A DNA stretch of 64,000 nucleotides from Arthrobacter sp. ok362 (GCF_900102785.1 NZ_FNGC01000004.1:62001-126000); one strand, 5' to 3'; positions 35,611-44,215 are shown, counted from the first letter of the stretch. Program-made: numbers and translations. Notes: generated by a model from the sequence alone, not told the origin.

Positions 35611-36087
35611 TTGGACACTCAAGTTCCCCAGTTCGATGGCGTGCACCACCTCAAACTCCCGGTCAGTGATCTCGATCGCAGCCGCGAGTGGTACCAGAGC
35701 CGGCTGGGCTATGCCGTTGCCATGGAGTTCCGCGAAAATGGCAAAGTCATGGGTCTTGCCCTTAACCACCCGGATGGCGGGCCGAGGCTGGCCCTGCGGC
35801 TGGACCCGGGCAAAGCGGCGTCCTCCTCCGGATTCGACTACTTCTCCATCGGCGTTCCGACCAAGGCTGCAATGGACGCGCTCTCCACGCGGCTGACGCA
35901 GTTGGGCGACGCCCACGGCGGCGTCCAGGTCGCCTCTCTCGGGTGGATCCTGCCCGGTCTCTCAGACCCGGACGGACACGAGATCCGCTTCTACACCACG
36001 GAGTCTCACAAGAAAGCGCCCGAAGGACAGGTGTATGTTGTTGAAAATCCCCGGCGGACAGCCCCACCACGCAACCAGGAACCGTAG
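35611..36087 (+). CDS. VOC family protein
   Basis: This 158-aa glyoxalase-fold protein has first-module HHLKLPVSDLDRSREWYQSRLGY and second-module FDYFSIGVPTKAAMDALSTRL, ending DPDGHEIRFYT. The metal-ligand His and Glu positions are largely kept. The start is TTG with AAAGGA upstream. It stands alone, convergent with the alpha/beta hydrolase gene. The substrate is unknown. Confidence 0.83.
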   Translation: MDTQVPQFDGVHHLKLPVSDLDRSREWYQSRLGYAVAMEFRENGKVMGLALNHPDGGPRLALRLDPGKAASSSGFDYFSIGVPTKAAMDALSTRLTQLGDAHGGVQVASLGWILPGLSDPDGHEIRFYTTESHKKAPEGQVYVVENPRRTAPPRNQEP

Positions 36088-36139
36088 CCCTGGCAATGAT
36101 CGAGACACTGGAAGTCACAGCCCTAATCCCGCCTTGGAC

Positions 36140-36943
36140 CTACTGCTCACGCGCGCGCGCGAGCCATTCGACAACCAGTGCTTGCATGAGGGTGGGTTGC
36201 TCGTGCGCCAGGGCGTGGCCGGCGCGATCGAGTACGCCAAAGGTAGCGCGAGGGTAGTGCTCCATCAGCTCCCACGGGTCTGTGTGCCCGGCCGTGGCAT
36301 CCTGTCGCCCTGCAAGAATTAACACAGGATGAGAATAGGTAGTCGTAGCCTCCGCGCGATGCCGAACCTCCCAGTTCGAAAAGATCCGCATCAGGCCCGG
36401 CTCGTCAACAAGGGACGCCGCGGGTGCCAACAACTCCTGGAACCGGCTCAGGGTTTCATCCGTCTGCACCACGAAGTAGCTGCGGTAGGAAGCCTCGAGT
36501 TCCGGGCTCAGTTTGCCGGTAAGGTCGGCCGACGAAACGAGAACCTCATGCGCGGGCACGTTGCGGGTACGCGCGCCAACCGGGCAGATTAACGCCAGCC
36601 CGACCACCTGCTCAGGTCTCCGATTGGCCAAAGCGCGGGCCAAGTACCCGCCGTAGGACTGGCCCATGACCAGCAACGGTTCATCACCAATGATGCTGTC
36701 GATCAGGCCCAGCAGAAGGTCCAGGACGTCATCGTTGCTGTTGATCGTCCCGGGCGCCGGCGTTCGGCCCATCCCTGGCAGGTCCGGATACAACCGCCGG
36801 AAGCCGGGAACACTGCGGAATATCGGTTCAAGGGCGCCGGCGATCTCGCGATGATCCACGCCGGCGCCGTGCAGAGCGAGGACCGGCGTGCCGCTGCCGT
36901 GCTCGGCGTAGTGCACAGGCACCCCGCTGACCGTCGCCTCCAT
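36140..36943 (-). CDS. Alpha/beta hydrolase
   Basis: The 267-aa protein has the alpha/beta-hydrolase order: oxyanion HGAGVDH, a DLPGMGRTP loop, nucleophile elbow MGQSYGGYLA, aspartate region AGRQDATAG and catalytic His in DRAGHALAHEQP. It lacks a signal peptide. The ATG at 36943 is preferred because TACACT lies 6 nt before it, a leaderless layout, and homology starts there. A GTG 24 codons upstream adds basic, unstructured residues. The substrate is unknown. Confidence 0.88.
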   Translation of the reverse strand: MEATVSGVPVHYAEHGSGTPVLALHGAGVDHREIAGALEPIFRSVPGFRRLYPDLPGMGRTPAPGTINSNDDVLDLLLGLIDSIIGDEPLLVMGQSYGGYLARALANRRPEQVVGLALICPVGARTRNVPAHEVLVSSADLTGKLSPELEASYRSYFVVQTDETLSRFQELLAPAASLVDEPGLMRIFSNWEVRHRAEATTTYSHPVLILAGRQDATAGHTDPWELMEHYPRATFGVLDRAGHALAHEQPTLMQALVVEWLARAREQ

Positions 36944-37039
36944 CCAGACAGTGTAGATCGCACCGCGGCTTCCTGGCGGGGGTTGTTTGTGCAGTTTCCT
37001 TCGAGGGCTGTGCACCGGCGGAATCAGGGCTGCGAGGGC

Positions 37040-37798
37040 TCAGATCCACTTCGGCGCAGCCGGAACCGTGCCGATTGTGGCTGCAGTGCCGGGCCCGGCG
37101 GCGGTAACGCCGCTGCTGCCCCGGCCAGCGGCCCATTCCACGACGGCGGCCAGCGGTCCGGAGAGCACCGTGGCGGAGTCCGACGTCGTGTCACCGAACG
37201 TGAGGCCGCGGTCCGTTACCTTGACCACCAGGCCCTCGTGGGTGCCGCGGGCGTGCCAGGCGCCGGTGATGTCCGTCAGGAGCCGCTCGAGAACGGGGAC
37301 GGGGATGTCGGCGAAGCTGGCGCCGTTGTCCAGGTCCACGGCGTGCATCCAGACTTCCCGGCTGCGCATCCAGACCGTTTCGGTGGCGGGCACTTCCCGG
37401 CCCTGGATGGTGCGGACCAAGTGGCGCCAGGCGTCCTCCGGCAGGTCCCGCCATTCGACGCTCAAATGCACGGCGGAGTGGTCGAAGAGATGCCGCAGCG
37501 CGATCGGGCTCAGCGTGGCGCCGAAGTCGATCTCGTGGTCCCGGACCTGCGTGGAGGCATACATCGGGGTTTCCACCCCGGTGGCCGCCCACTCGACCAG
37601 CCGGGCGATGGCCCGGGCGTTGTAGCCGATGTGCGCGGTGATGTGGCGGCGGGTCCAGCCCGGCAGGAGCGAATCGCCGTCGAGCTCCGCGTCGGAAAGT
37701 TCGTTGAGCTTGCGGGCGAAGAACGCCGTGCCGCGCCGTGCCTGCAGCAGTGCCGCGAGTAGTTCCGGTTCCGTCGTCTGGTCCTGGCGGGCAACCAT
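37040..37798 (-). CDS. Maleylpyruvate isomerase, mycothiol-dependent (DinB-fold)
   Basis: This 252-aa protein has the actinobacterial mycothiol-maleylpyruvate isomerase N-terminal domain: ARKLNELSDAELDGDSLLPGWTRRHITAHIGYNARA, with the conserved GWTRRHxxAHI motif supplying a metal His, and a WMHAVDLD segment supplying others. It isomerises maleylpyruvate to fumarylpyruvate in the gentisate pathway, in the cytoplasm. Its ATG overlaps the upstream hydrolase stop (TGATG), which fixes the start. The C-terminal ~30 residues are Gly/Ala-rich. Confidence 0.9.
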   Translation of the reverse strand: MVARQDQTTEPELLAALLQARRGTAFFARKLNELSDAELDGDSLLPGWTRRHITAHIGYNARAIARLVEWAATGVETPMYASTQVRDHEIDFGATLSPIALRHLFDHSAVHLSVEWRDLPEDAWRHLVRTIQGREVPATETVWMRSREVWMHAVDLDNGASFADIPVPVLERLLTDITGAWHARGTHEGLVVKVTDRGLTFGDTTSDSATVLSGPLAAVVEWAAGRGSSGVTAAGPGTAATIGTVPAAPKWI

Positions 37799-38622
37799 CA
37801 GGCTTCCTTGACCACGCGGTTCTTCAGCTGGCCCAGTCCCTCGATGGTGGTGACCAGGATCTGCCCCTCCTGCAGGTAGCGCTTGGGGTCCTGGGCGTGG
37901 CCCACTCCGCCGGGGGTGCCGGTGGCGATCACGTCGCCCGGGTTCAGCGTGATGATGGTGGAGATGTAGGAGACCAGGTACTCGGGGGTGAAGACGAGGT
38001 CGCCGGTGGGGGTCTGCTGCTGGATGTCGCCGTCGACCGCCGAGGTCATCAGGGGCCCGGCCGTGAATTCGTCTTTGGTGACCAGGGCAGGCCCGAACGG
38101 GGTGGACTTTTCCCAGGTCTTGCCCTGCAGCCACTGGATGGTGCGGAACTGGTAGTCGCGCATGGACACGTCGTTCAGCACGGCGTAGCCGGCGATGTGG
38201 CCGCCGGCGTCGGCCGCGCTGATCCGGCGGCCCTTTTTGCCGATCACGACGGCGAGTTCGGCTTCCCAGTCCACGGCGTCGGATTCCTGCGGCAGGGCCA
38301 GGTCATCGTTCGGGCCGATCAGGGACTCCTGATACTTCGCGAACAGGGTAGGGAACTCGGGGACGTCCCGGCCCATTTCCTTGATGTGGTTACGGTAGTT
38401 GTGGCCCACGCAGATGATCTTGCCAGGGGAGGGGACGACGGCGTCGAGGTCCGCGCCTTCGGCCGGGTGCGTGGCGCCGTTCGCGGCCTTCGCGGTGGCC
38501 TCCCAGTCGTTTGAGCGGAGCAGCTCTCCGACGTCGGCAAATCCGTCGATCTCGGTCAGGGTGTCGCCGTCCTGGCGGACAGCCTTGGTTCCGTTTTCAG
38601 TGCGGAGGGTGAGGAGTCTCAT
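37798..38622 (-). CDS. Fumarylacetoacetate hydrolase family protein (fumarylpyruvate hydrolase)
   Basis: The 274-aa FAH-family enzyme would cleave fumarylpyruvate to fumarate and pyruvate, the last step of the gentisate route. Visible motifs are IICVGHNYRNHIKEM, the metal-binding DWEAELAVVIG, GYAVLNDVSMRD and VIATGTPGGVG. It lies between the gentisate dioxygenase and isomerase genes with overlaps on both sides (4 nt and 1 nt), a single translation-coupled operon. Members also act on other acylpyruvates, so the substrate is taken from context. Confidence 0.93.
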   Translation of the reverse strand: MRLLTLRTENGTKAVRQDGDTLTEIDGFADVGELLRSNDWEATAKAANGATHPAEGADLDAVVPSPGKIICVGHNYRNHIKEMGRDVPEFPTLFAKYQESLIGPNDDLALPQESDAVDWEAELAVVIGKKGRRISAADAGGHIAGYAVLNDVSMRDYQFRTIQWLQGKTWEKSTPFGPALVTKDEFTAGPLMTSAVDGDIQQQTPTGDLVFTPEYLVSYISTIITLNPGDVIATGTPGGVGHAQDPKRYLQEGQILVTTIEGLGQLKNRVVKEA

Positions 38623-39764
38623 GCGTTCTTGCGTCCTTCGATGTAGGTGCGGTTGAAGTTCAGTCGTTCGAAAATGGGGGCGTCACTGAAGCGGAAGAGG
38701 TCAAACGAAGTTTGAGAGCCAGCTCCCGCCTGGAGCGACCATTCCTGCCAGGACGGGACCACGAAGAGGTCGCCCTTCTCCAGGCTCCTGGATTCGCCGT
38801 TCAGGACCACGGTGCCGGTGCCTTCGAAGACCTGCCAGACGCTGGAGCCGACCTCGCGGAGGCTCTCGGTGGAGGCGCCGGCGCGGAGGCGGTGGAATTC
38901 GGCGCGGATGGTCGGCATCACGTCCCCGCCCGTGGTGGGGTTGGTGTAGCGGACGGCGGCGTGGCCCTGGGACACGGTGGCCGGGTGGCCCTCGTCTTCC
39001 AGCAGCAGCTGCTCGGCCAGTGCGCGGTCCGTGTGTTCCCAGCGGTAGGCCGCGATGGGGGAGCTCGTGGTGTCGTCCAGGCCGGAGACCGGGCGCAGGC
39101 CCGGGTGGGCCCAGAGCCGCTCGGAGCGGGAGATGTCCGGGGTGGCCTCGTCGGTGACGCGCTCGGTGCCGAACTCGAAGAACCCGGCGTCGGCGTAGTG
39201 CACGAAGGGGATGTCCAGCCCGTCGATCCAGGCCATGGGCTGATCGGTGTCGTTGTGGTGGCCGTGGAAGTTCCAGCCCGGGGTCAGCAGGAAGTCGCCG
39301 CGGGACATCCGGACCGGGTCCCCGTTCACCACAGTCCAGACGCCTTCGCCCTCGACGACGAAACGGAACGCGTTCTGGGAGTGCCGGTGCTCCGGGGCGG
39401 TTTCGCGGGCACCGAGGTACTGGATGGCCGCCCACAACGTTGGCGTGGCATAGGGGGTGCCGCCCAGGCCCGGGTTGGCCAGGGCAATGGCCCGGCGTTC
39501 CCCGCCGCGGCCCACCGGGACCAGATCGCCGGCACGGGCTGCCAGCGGGTACAGGTCGCTCCACCGCCAGACGTGGGGGACCGCCTTGGGGGCCGGGACC
39601 ATCGGCATGAGGTCCGCGATCTCAGTCCACAACGGGATCAGGTTCTCGCGATCAAAATCCCGGTATAGCTCTTTGAGCTGGGCAGCCTCAACAGGTGTCG
39701 GCTCCGGAGCAGTGTGCCCCGCGGCCACTGATTCGTGAGTCGTGTTCTCGGCGCTGATGGACAC
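38619..39764 (-). CDS. gtdA: Gentisate 1,2-dioxygenase
   Basis: This 381-aa bicupin enzyme uses Fe(II) to open gentisate to maleylpyruvate. The first cupin has the metal motif EHRHSQNAFRFVVEGEGVW and HGHHND. The second cupin (WQVFEGTGTVVLNG, VPSWQEWSL) has partly lost its ligands, as usual for the family. The GTG start has GGAGG 5 nt upstream. It is the first gene of the gentisate operon, following the IclR gene on the same strand after a 120-nt gap that holds a strong dyad with a TTCTG-N5-CAGAA centre. Confidence 0.93.
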   Translation of the reverse strand: MSISAENTTHESVAAGHTAPEPTPVEAAQLKELYRDFDRENLIPLWTEIADLMPMVPAPKAVPHVWRWSDLYPLAARAGDLVPVGRGGERRAIALANPGLGGTPYATPTLWAAIQYLGARETAPEHRHSQNAFRFVVEGEGVWTVVNGDPVRMSRGDFLLTPGWNFHGHHNDTDQPMAWIDGLDIPFVHYADAGFFEFGTERVTDEATPDISRSERLWAHPGLRPVSGLDDTTSSPIAAYRWEHTDRALAEQLLLEDEGHPATVSQGHAAVRYTNPTTGGDVMPTIRAEFHRLRAGASTESLREVGSSVWQVFEGTGTVVLNGESRSLEKGDLFVVPSWQEWSLQAGAGSQTSFDLFRFSDAPIFERLNFNRTYIEGRKNA

Positions 39765-39832
39765 GTGGGCCTCCTCGGTAGGTCAGAACAGTTTCTTGAA
39801 GTAGTTCGACTCTACGGATGCCGGTTTGTGAC

Positions 39833-39867
39833 CCCCAACATATTCTGCTGGTCAGAATATGTTGGGG
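39833..39867. promoter_or_regulatory. Perfect 15-bp-arm dyad upstream of gtdA (IclR operator or iclR terminator)
   Basis: CCCCAACATATTCTG (39833-39847) and CAGAATATGTTGGGG (39853-39867) are perfectly complementary around a 5-nt centre. It lies 17 nt after the iclR stop and about 70 nt before gtdA. No U-run follows. Its core TTCTG-N5-CAGAA recurs at the iclR promoter (40698-40712), favouring an operator role, though termination of iclR transcription is also possible. Confidence 0.65.
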
Positions 39868-39883
39868 CGGTCCTGCCGTGTGC

Positions 39884-40705
39884 TTAGTCCGGGTCGGCCG
39901 GGTTTGCCGCGATATCGATTTCCAACTGCCGGCAGGTTTCCCGCAGTGTGGGAACGAGTCCGGCGTCGAACACCCGCCGGAAGCGGGTCGCGGGAGTGGC
40001 GGCGCTGAGCGCGCCGACCACCTGCCCGTGCCGGTTGTGCAAGGCCATTCCGAGCGCGCTCACGCCTTCCTCGGTGCCTTCGAAATTGGCCGCGAAACCG
40101 TTGCTGCGGATGGATTCAAGCTCGCGCAGGAACGCCGGATATTCGTCGGCCGGGATGGTGTCCCCGCCGATCTCGGCATTGTTGCTCCGGAAGAGCTGGT
40201 CGATCATCGCCGGTTCCAATTCGGCGAGCATGGCCTTGCCTCCGGACGTCTTGTTGGCGGGCATCACCGTTCCCTGCCGGTCACCAACCCGCAGCACGTT
40301 GTCCCCTTCCACCGTCGCCAGGAAGCGCACTTTCGTGCCCACCCGGACCATGAGGTTCACCGTCTCGTTGAGTTGCGCCGAGAGCAGCTCCATGTGCGGC
40401 TGGGCGAGCGAGCGGAGCAACCGGGTCCAGCTCAGCCCCGCCGGCCCGACCCCCATCGCCGGACCGGGGACGTAGCGGCGGGTTTCATCCTGCACGGCGA
40501 ATCCCCGGTAGACCAACATCGCCAGAAGGCGGTGCGCGGTGGACGGCGCCACACCCAGCTCCTCGGCGGCGTCCTTGAGCCGGAGTGCTCCGCCGTCCCG
40601 GAGCAGCTGGAGGAGCTGCAACGCGTTGTCGACTGCCTCGATGGAATAGGTGGGCCGCTTCTGCACGGGCTTGCGGGCTGCCCTGGCGGATGGGTTGTTC
40701 TGCAC
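39884..40705 (-). CDS. IclR-family regulator of the 3-hydroxybenzoate/gentisate genes
   Basis: This 273-aa regulator has an N-terminal winged HTH (NALQLLQLLRDGGALRLKDAAEELGVAPSTAHRLLAML) and a C-terminal GAF-like effector domain (LSAQLNETVNLMV, FLATVEGDN, ALGMALHNRHGQVVGALSAATP). The GTG at 40705 is chosen because TACAAT lies 6 nt before it, so the mRNA is probably leaderless. It is divergent from the transporter gene with only 48 bp between starts, and upstream of gtdA. It probably responds to 3-hydroxybenzoate, gentisate or a ring-cleavage product (inference). Confidence 0.92.
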   Translation of the reverse strand: MQNNPSARAARKPVQKRPTYSIEAVDNALQLLQLLRDGGALRLKDAAEELGVAPSTAHRLLAMLVYRGFAVQDETRRYVPGPAMGVGPAGLSWTRLLRSLAQPHMELLSAQLNETVNLMVRVGTKVRFLATVEGDNVLRVGDRQGTVMPANKTSGGKAMLAELEPAMIDQLFRSNNAEIGGDTIPADEYPAFLRELESIRSNGFAANFEGTEEGVSALGMALHNRHGQVVGALSAATPATRFRRVFDAGLVPTLRETCRQLEIDIAANPADPD

Positions 40706-40712
40706 ATCAGAA
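40698..40712. promoter_or_regulatory. TTCTG-N5-CAGAA operator candidate at the iclR promoter
   Basis: TTCTG (40698-40702), five bases, CAGAA (40708-40712). On the minus strand it starts at the last base of the -10 TACAAT and spans the iclR start codon, so binding would block iclR. It is 42 nt from the start of the divergent transporter. The same 5-5-5 arrangement is the core of the dyad upstream of gtdA. Confidence 0.65.
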
Positions 40713-40753
40713 TTGTATTGTGGTTCACCTGCGGCGGCCACGACAGTGGTGGC

Positions 40754-42115
40754 ATGAATCACACACCATCTGTTGCAGCGCCGCAACGGTTCTCGCCGGG
40801 GGCTCCCGCCCCCACTTCCGCTGACGGGCCCGCATCACGGTTCTCCAAGGGCTCGGCGGCGGCGGTTCTTGTCTGCTGGTTATTGGTGGTCTTCGATGGC
40901 TACGACCTGATCGTCTACGGCACCGTGCAGTCCTCCCTGATCTCCGAGACCGGCTGGGGCCTGAGCAAGGCCACCGCCGGAACCATCGGTTCCACGGCCT
41001 TCGTCGGCATGATGATCGGGGCGATCTTCGCCGGCCGGATGGCCGACTCCTGGGGACGCCGCCGCACCATCCTCGGCTGTGCCATTGTCTTCTCGATTTT
41101 CACCATCCTTTGCGCCTTCGCCCCCAACGCAGCGGTCTTCGGGGGACTGCGGCTCCTCGCGGGCGTCGGGCTTGGCGGCCTGGTGCCCTCGGCCAACGCA
41201 CTCGTTGCCGAGCTGGTCCCCACCCAATGGCGGTCCACCATCGCCACGCTGATGATGTCCGGCGTCCCGATCGGCGGATCCATCGCCGCCCTCGTCGGCA
41301 TCCAGCTGATCCCCGCCTTCGGCTGGGAGTCCATGTTCCTCGTGGCCGTGCTCGCACTGATGATCGTGGTGCCGCTCGGACTGAAATACCTTCCGGAAAC
41401 GCTCGCCCCGGCGACCGCCGCGGGGAGGACAACAGGCAAGGCAACCGGCAAGGCAACCGGCAAGGCAGCCGGCAGCGGCGAGGAGCCGATCGGCTTCAAG
41501 TCCCTGCTCCGCGCCCCGTATCTGGGAGTCAGCCTGCTGTTCGCCCTGGCGACGATTGCCACCCTGTTCGCCTGGTATGGGCTGGGTACCTGGCTGCCTA
41601 ACCTCATGCAGTTGGCCGGCTACAACCTGGGCTCCGCCCTGACCTTCGCCCTGGCCCTCAATCTGGGTGCGGTGGCCGGCTCGGTCGTCACGGCCTGGGC
41701 CGGGACCCGTTTCGGTCCGATCCCGACGGCGATCGCCGCGGCGGCCGTCGCCGCCGGCGCGCTCGTGGTCCTGGTTACGGGACCACCGGTCACCGTCGTG
41801 TACCTCATGCTGGTCCTCGCCGGCGTCGGCACCCACGGCACGCAGTGCCTCATCATCGCCGCCGTCGCCAGCCACTATCCCGGGCATCTGCGCGGGACCG
41901 CGCTGGGCTGGGCGCTCGGGACGGGCCGTGTTGGCGCCGTCGCCGCACCCCAGATAGGTGGCATCCTGCTGGCCGCCGGGCTCGGCGTCAATTCCAATTT
42001 CCTCGCCTTCGCCGGTGCAGCCGCCATCGCCGCGGTCCTGCTGGCCGCCGTCGGCCTCAAACTCAAGTCAAAATCCCCAACCCCATACGCAACAACAGGA
42101 GCAAGCAATGTCTGA
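40754..42115 (+). CDS. AAHS-family aromatic acid:H+ symporter
   Basis: This 453-aa 12-TM major facilitator of the aromatic-acid uptake family (BenK/PcaK type) has the TM1 signature DGYDLIVYG, in which the aspartate is needed for transport, and the motif A loop GRMADSWGRRRT. The central cytoplasmic loop has a TGKA repeat (residues ~228-240). Given its neighbours it probably imports 3-hydroxybenzoate or gentisate. The ATG at 40754 has GACAGT 6 nt upstream (imperfect leaderless layout). Its end overlaps the hydroxylase start by 8 nt. Confidence 0.92.
   Translation: MNHTPSVAAPQRFSPGAPAPTSADGPASRFSKGSAAAVLVCWLLVVFDGYDLIVYGTVQSSLISETGWGLSKATAGTIGSTAFVGMMIGAIFAGRMADSWGRRRTILGCAIVFSIFTILCAFAPNAAVFGGLRLLAGVGLGGLVPSANALVAELVPTQWRSTIATLMMSGVPIGGSIAALVGIQLIPAFGWESMFLVAVLALMIVVPLGLKYLPETLAPATAAGRTTGKATGKATGKAAGSGEEPIGFKSLLRAPYLGVSLLFALATIATLFAWYGLGTWLPNLMQLAGYNLGSALTFALALNLGAVAGSVVTAWAGTRFGPIPTAIAAAAVAAGALVVLVTGPPVTVVYLMLVLAGVGTHGTQCLIIAAVASHYPGHLRGTALGWALGTGRVGAVAAPQIGGILLAAGLGVNSNFLAFAGAAAIAAVLLAAVGLKLKSKSPTPYATTGASNV
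41435..41470 (+). repeat. Three 12-bp tandem repeats inside the AAHS transporter gene
   Basis: GGCAAGGCAACC occurs at 41435 and 41447, and GGCAAGGCAGCC at 41459, all in frame. They encode a basic TGKATGKATGKA-like stretch in the loop between the two six-helix halves, where length variation is tolerated. Confidence 0.9.
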
Positions 42116-43364
42116 GCACGCCACGTCCACCGATGTCCTCGTCATCGGAGGGGGAATGGCCGGATTGGCCGGAGCCCTCGCGCTGCGGGAAAACGGCGCC
42201 AACGTCACCCTCGTGGAGCGGGCCCCCGAGTTCGGCGAGGTTGGCGCGGGGCTGCAGATGGCCCCCAACGCCTCCCGCGTCCTCCGGCGCTGGGGCCTGC
42301 TGGAAAAGGCCCTGGAGATCGGCGTCCAGCCCAAGCACCTTGTCTTCCGCGACGCCGTCACCGGCGAGGAGCTGACGCGCCAGACACTCGGCGGGGAATT
42401 CGAAGAACGCTACGGTGCACCGTACGTCGTGATCCACCGCAGCGACCTGCACCGGGTCCTGCTCGAAGGCTGTGAAGCGGCGGGTGTGAAGCTCGTCAAC
42501 GACGTCATGGTTGAACGTGTTGAAACCGTAAACGGCCGGGGTGTGGCCCACACTGCTGCCGGCGTGGACTACGAGGCCGACGTCGTGATCGGCGCCGACG
42601 GGCTCAAGTCCACCCTGCGCCCGCTGGTCGCCAACGACGAGCCGGTGCCCTCGGCCTACGTCGCCTACCGGGGCACCGTGCCGATCACCGAACACACGCC
42701 CAAGGCGGACCTCGAAGACGTCATCGTCTACCTCGGACCGGACTGCCACCTGGTGCAGTACCCGCTGCGCAAGGGCGAGCTGCTGAACACCGTGGCCGTT
42801 TTCAAGTCCGCCTCGTTCGAACGCGGCGAGGAGCAGTACGGGGGAGTGGACGAACTCGAGGCTGCGTACAAGGATTGCGTCCCAGCCGTCCAGGATGCGC
42901 TGAAGAACCTGGGCACCAGCATGCGCTGGCCCATGTACGACCGCGATCCGATCGAAAACTGGGTCGCCGGCCGGATGGTGCTGATGGGCGACGCCGCGCA
43001 CCCGATGCTGCAGTACCTCGCCCAGGGCGCCTGCCAGGCGCTCGAAGACGCAGCCGTGCTGCAGGACGTCAGCAACGCCACGGTGTTCACCGCGGACGGC
43101 GTCAACCCGGAAGCCTGGGACGACGCCATCAAGGAATTCAACAACGTCCGCGCCGGCCGCACCGCCCGGGTCCAGCGCACCGCCCGCATCTGGGGCGAAT
43201 CCTGGCACGTCTCCGGACTGGCCCGGACCCTGCGCAACCTGCTCTTCAAGAGCCGGAAGGACAACGACTTCCAGTACAACGACTGGCTGTACGGCCAGAC
43301 CGGCGACGGCGTGCCGGCAGCTCGCGCGGCCCGCTCCAGCAGGGCGGAACGGGTTTCCGCCTGA
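42108..43364 (+). CDS. 3-Hydroxybenzoate 6-hydroxylase (FAD-dependent)
   Basis: This 418-aa class A flavin monooxygenase has VLVIGGGMAGLAGALALRENG, the DG motif VVIGADGLKS and GD motif MVLMGDAAHPMLQYLAQGACQALED. The GEVGAGLQMAPNASRVLRRWGLL segment is shared with salicylate and 3-hydroxybenzoate hydroxylases. Since genes for all gentisate-cleavage steps are next door, para-hydroxylation of 3-hydroxybenzoate to gentisate is the best call; salicylate 5-hydroxylation is not excluded. The ATG at 42108 overlaps the transporter gene. A strong hairpin follows the stop. Confidence 0.88.
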   Translation: MSEHATSTDVLVIGGGMAGLAGALALRENGANVTLVERAPEFGEVGAGLQMAPNASRVLRRWGLLEKALEIGVQPKHLVFRDAVTGEELTRQTLGGEFEERYGAPYVVIHRSDLHRVLLEGCEAAGVKLVNDVMVERVETVNGRGVAHTAAGVDYEADVVIGADGLKSTLRPLVANDEPVPSAYVAYRGTVPITEHTPKADLEDVIVYLGPDCHLVQYPLRKGELLNTVAVFKSASFERGEEQYGGVDELEAAYKDCVPAVQDALKNLGTSMRWPMYDRDPIENWVAGRMVLMGDAAHPMLQYLAQGACQALEDAAVLQDVSNATVFTADGVNPEAWDDAIKEFNNVRAGRTARVQRTARIWGESWHVSGLARTLRNLLFKSRKDNDFQYNDWLYGQTGDGVPAARAARSSRAERVSA

Positions 43365-43408
43365 CCTAGTGACGCGTCCCGGCCGTCTCGTCGGCCGACC
43401 AACACCCG

Positions 43409-43442
43409 CTGCGGGCCGGCTCCCTACGGAGCCGGCCCGCAG
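43409..43442. terminator. Hairpin terminator after the 3-hydroxybenzoate hydroxylase gene
   Basis: CTGCGGGCCGGCTCC (43409-43423) and GGAGCCGGCCCGCAG (43428-43442) form a perfect 15-bp stem with a CTAC loop, in the convergent gap between the hydroxylase and the SCO1664-family gene. There is no U-run, as is common in high-GC actinobacteria. Confidence 0.75.
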
Positions 43443-43500
43443 GCCGCGATCAAGTGTCGCAGGTGCGGGGGAGTACCCCGTTCCGCTGATGGCCGCTCGC

Positions 43501-44202
43501 CTATACCAGCGGCCATGGGTAACGCATGCCGGTGGGATCGACCGGCAGCACCCCGTCGTGCAGCAGGCGCCGCACCCGGCGCTGCAGGGCAGTGACCTCC
43601 GCATCGTCGAGAAGCTCCGCCACGTCTTGCGGCACGGTCTCTGCGAGCCCGGCAATGCCCTCGAGAAGGGTCCCTGGGATGGCTTCACCGGCGAAGTCCC
43701 AGATCACTGTGCGCAGTTTGAAACCTGCAGAGAAGCACAGTCCATGATCGATGCCCCACACCCTTCCGTCGTGGCCGCGGAGCACGTGCCCGCTCTTGCG
43801 GTCGGTGTTGTTGGCGACGCAGTCGAACAGGGCGATCTGCAACAGCCTGCGATGGGTCTCGGGCGAATCCGCATACAGGGTGAAATAGTGCTCACGGAAG
43901 TCGCACTCAACAAACCACTGGAGCGAGCCGACCCCCAAAGGCGGGTCCTCGCGAATCACCGTCGGCGGCACGATTCCCCATCCCAGGTGTTCGCTGAGCA
44001 GATACGCCGCCCGCTCCCGGCGGTGGAGCCCGGGCTCGAAGTCGAACAGCGGCCGTTCCCCGGCCTCCGGCTTGTAGACCGCGTAAACCGAATCGTCCCC
44101 GCGAGAAACGCGGACGAGGAACGCCGCGTTGCTACCGCGCGGGATGAGTCCGCGCAGTTCAACGCGGCCCTCGACGAGCAGTGTCAACTCCCGTTCGGAC
44201 AC
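43501..44202 (-). CDS. SCO1664-family protein
   Basis: This 233-aa protein belongs to an actinobacterial family with kinase-like remnants: AVYKPEAGERPLFDF resembles the ATP-lysine region of PI3/4-kinase-like folds, NNTDRKSGHVL the catalytic loop and WGIDHGLCF the metal loop. The family is commonly encoded with MSMEG_4193-type phosphomutase-like proteins, as here (14-nt gap). The start is GTG at 44202 with a GGGGA upstream. The biochemical role is not established. Confidence 0.85.
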   Translation of the reverse strand: MSERELTLLVEGRVELRGLIPRGSNAAFLVRVSRGDDSVYAVYKPEAGERPLFDFEPGLHRRERAAYLLSEHLGWGIVPPTVIREDPPLGVGSLQWFVECDFREHYFTLYADSPETHRRLLQIALFDCVANNTDRKSGHVLRGHDGRVWGIDHGLCFSAGFKLRTVIWDFAGEAIPGTLLEGIAGLAETVPQDVAELLDDAEVTALQRRVRRLLHDGVLPVDPTGMRYPWPLV

Positions 44203-44215
44203 TGTCCGTCCCCGT

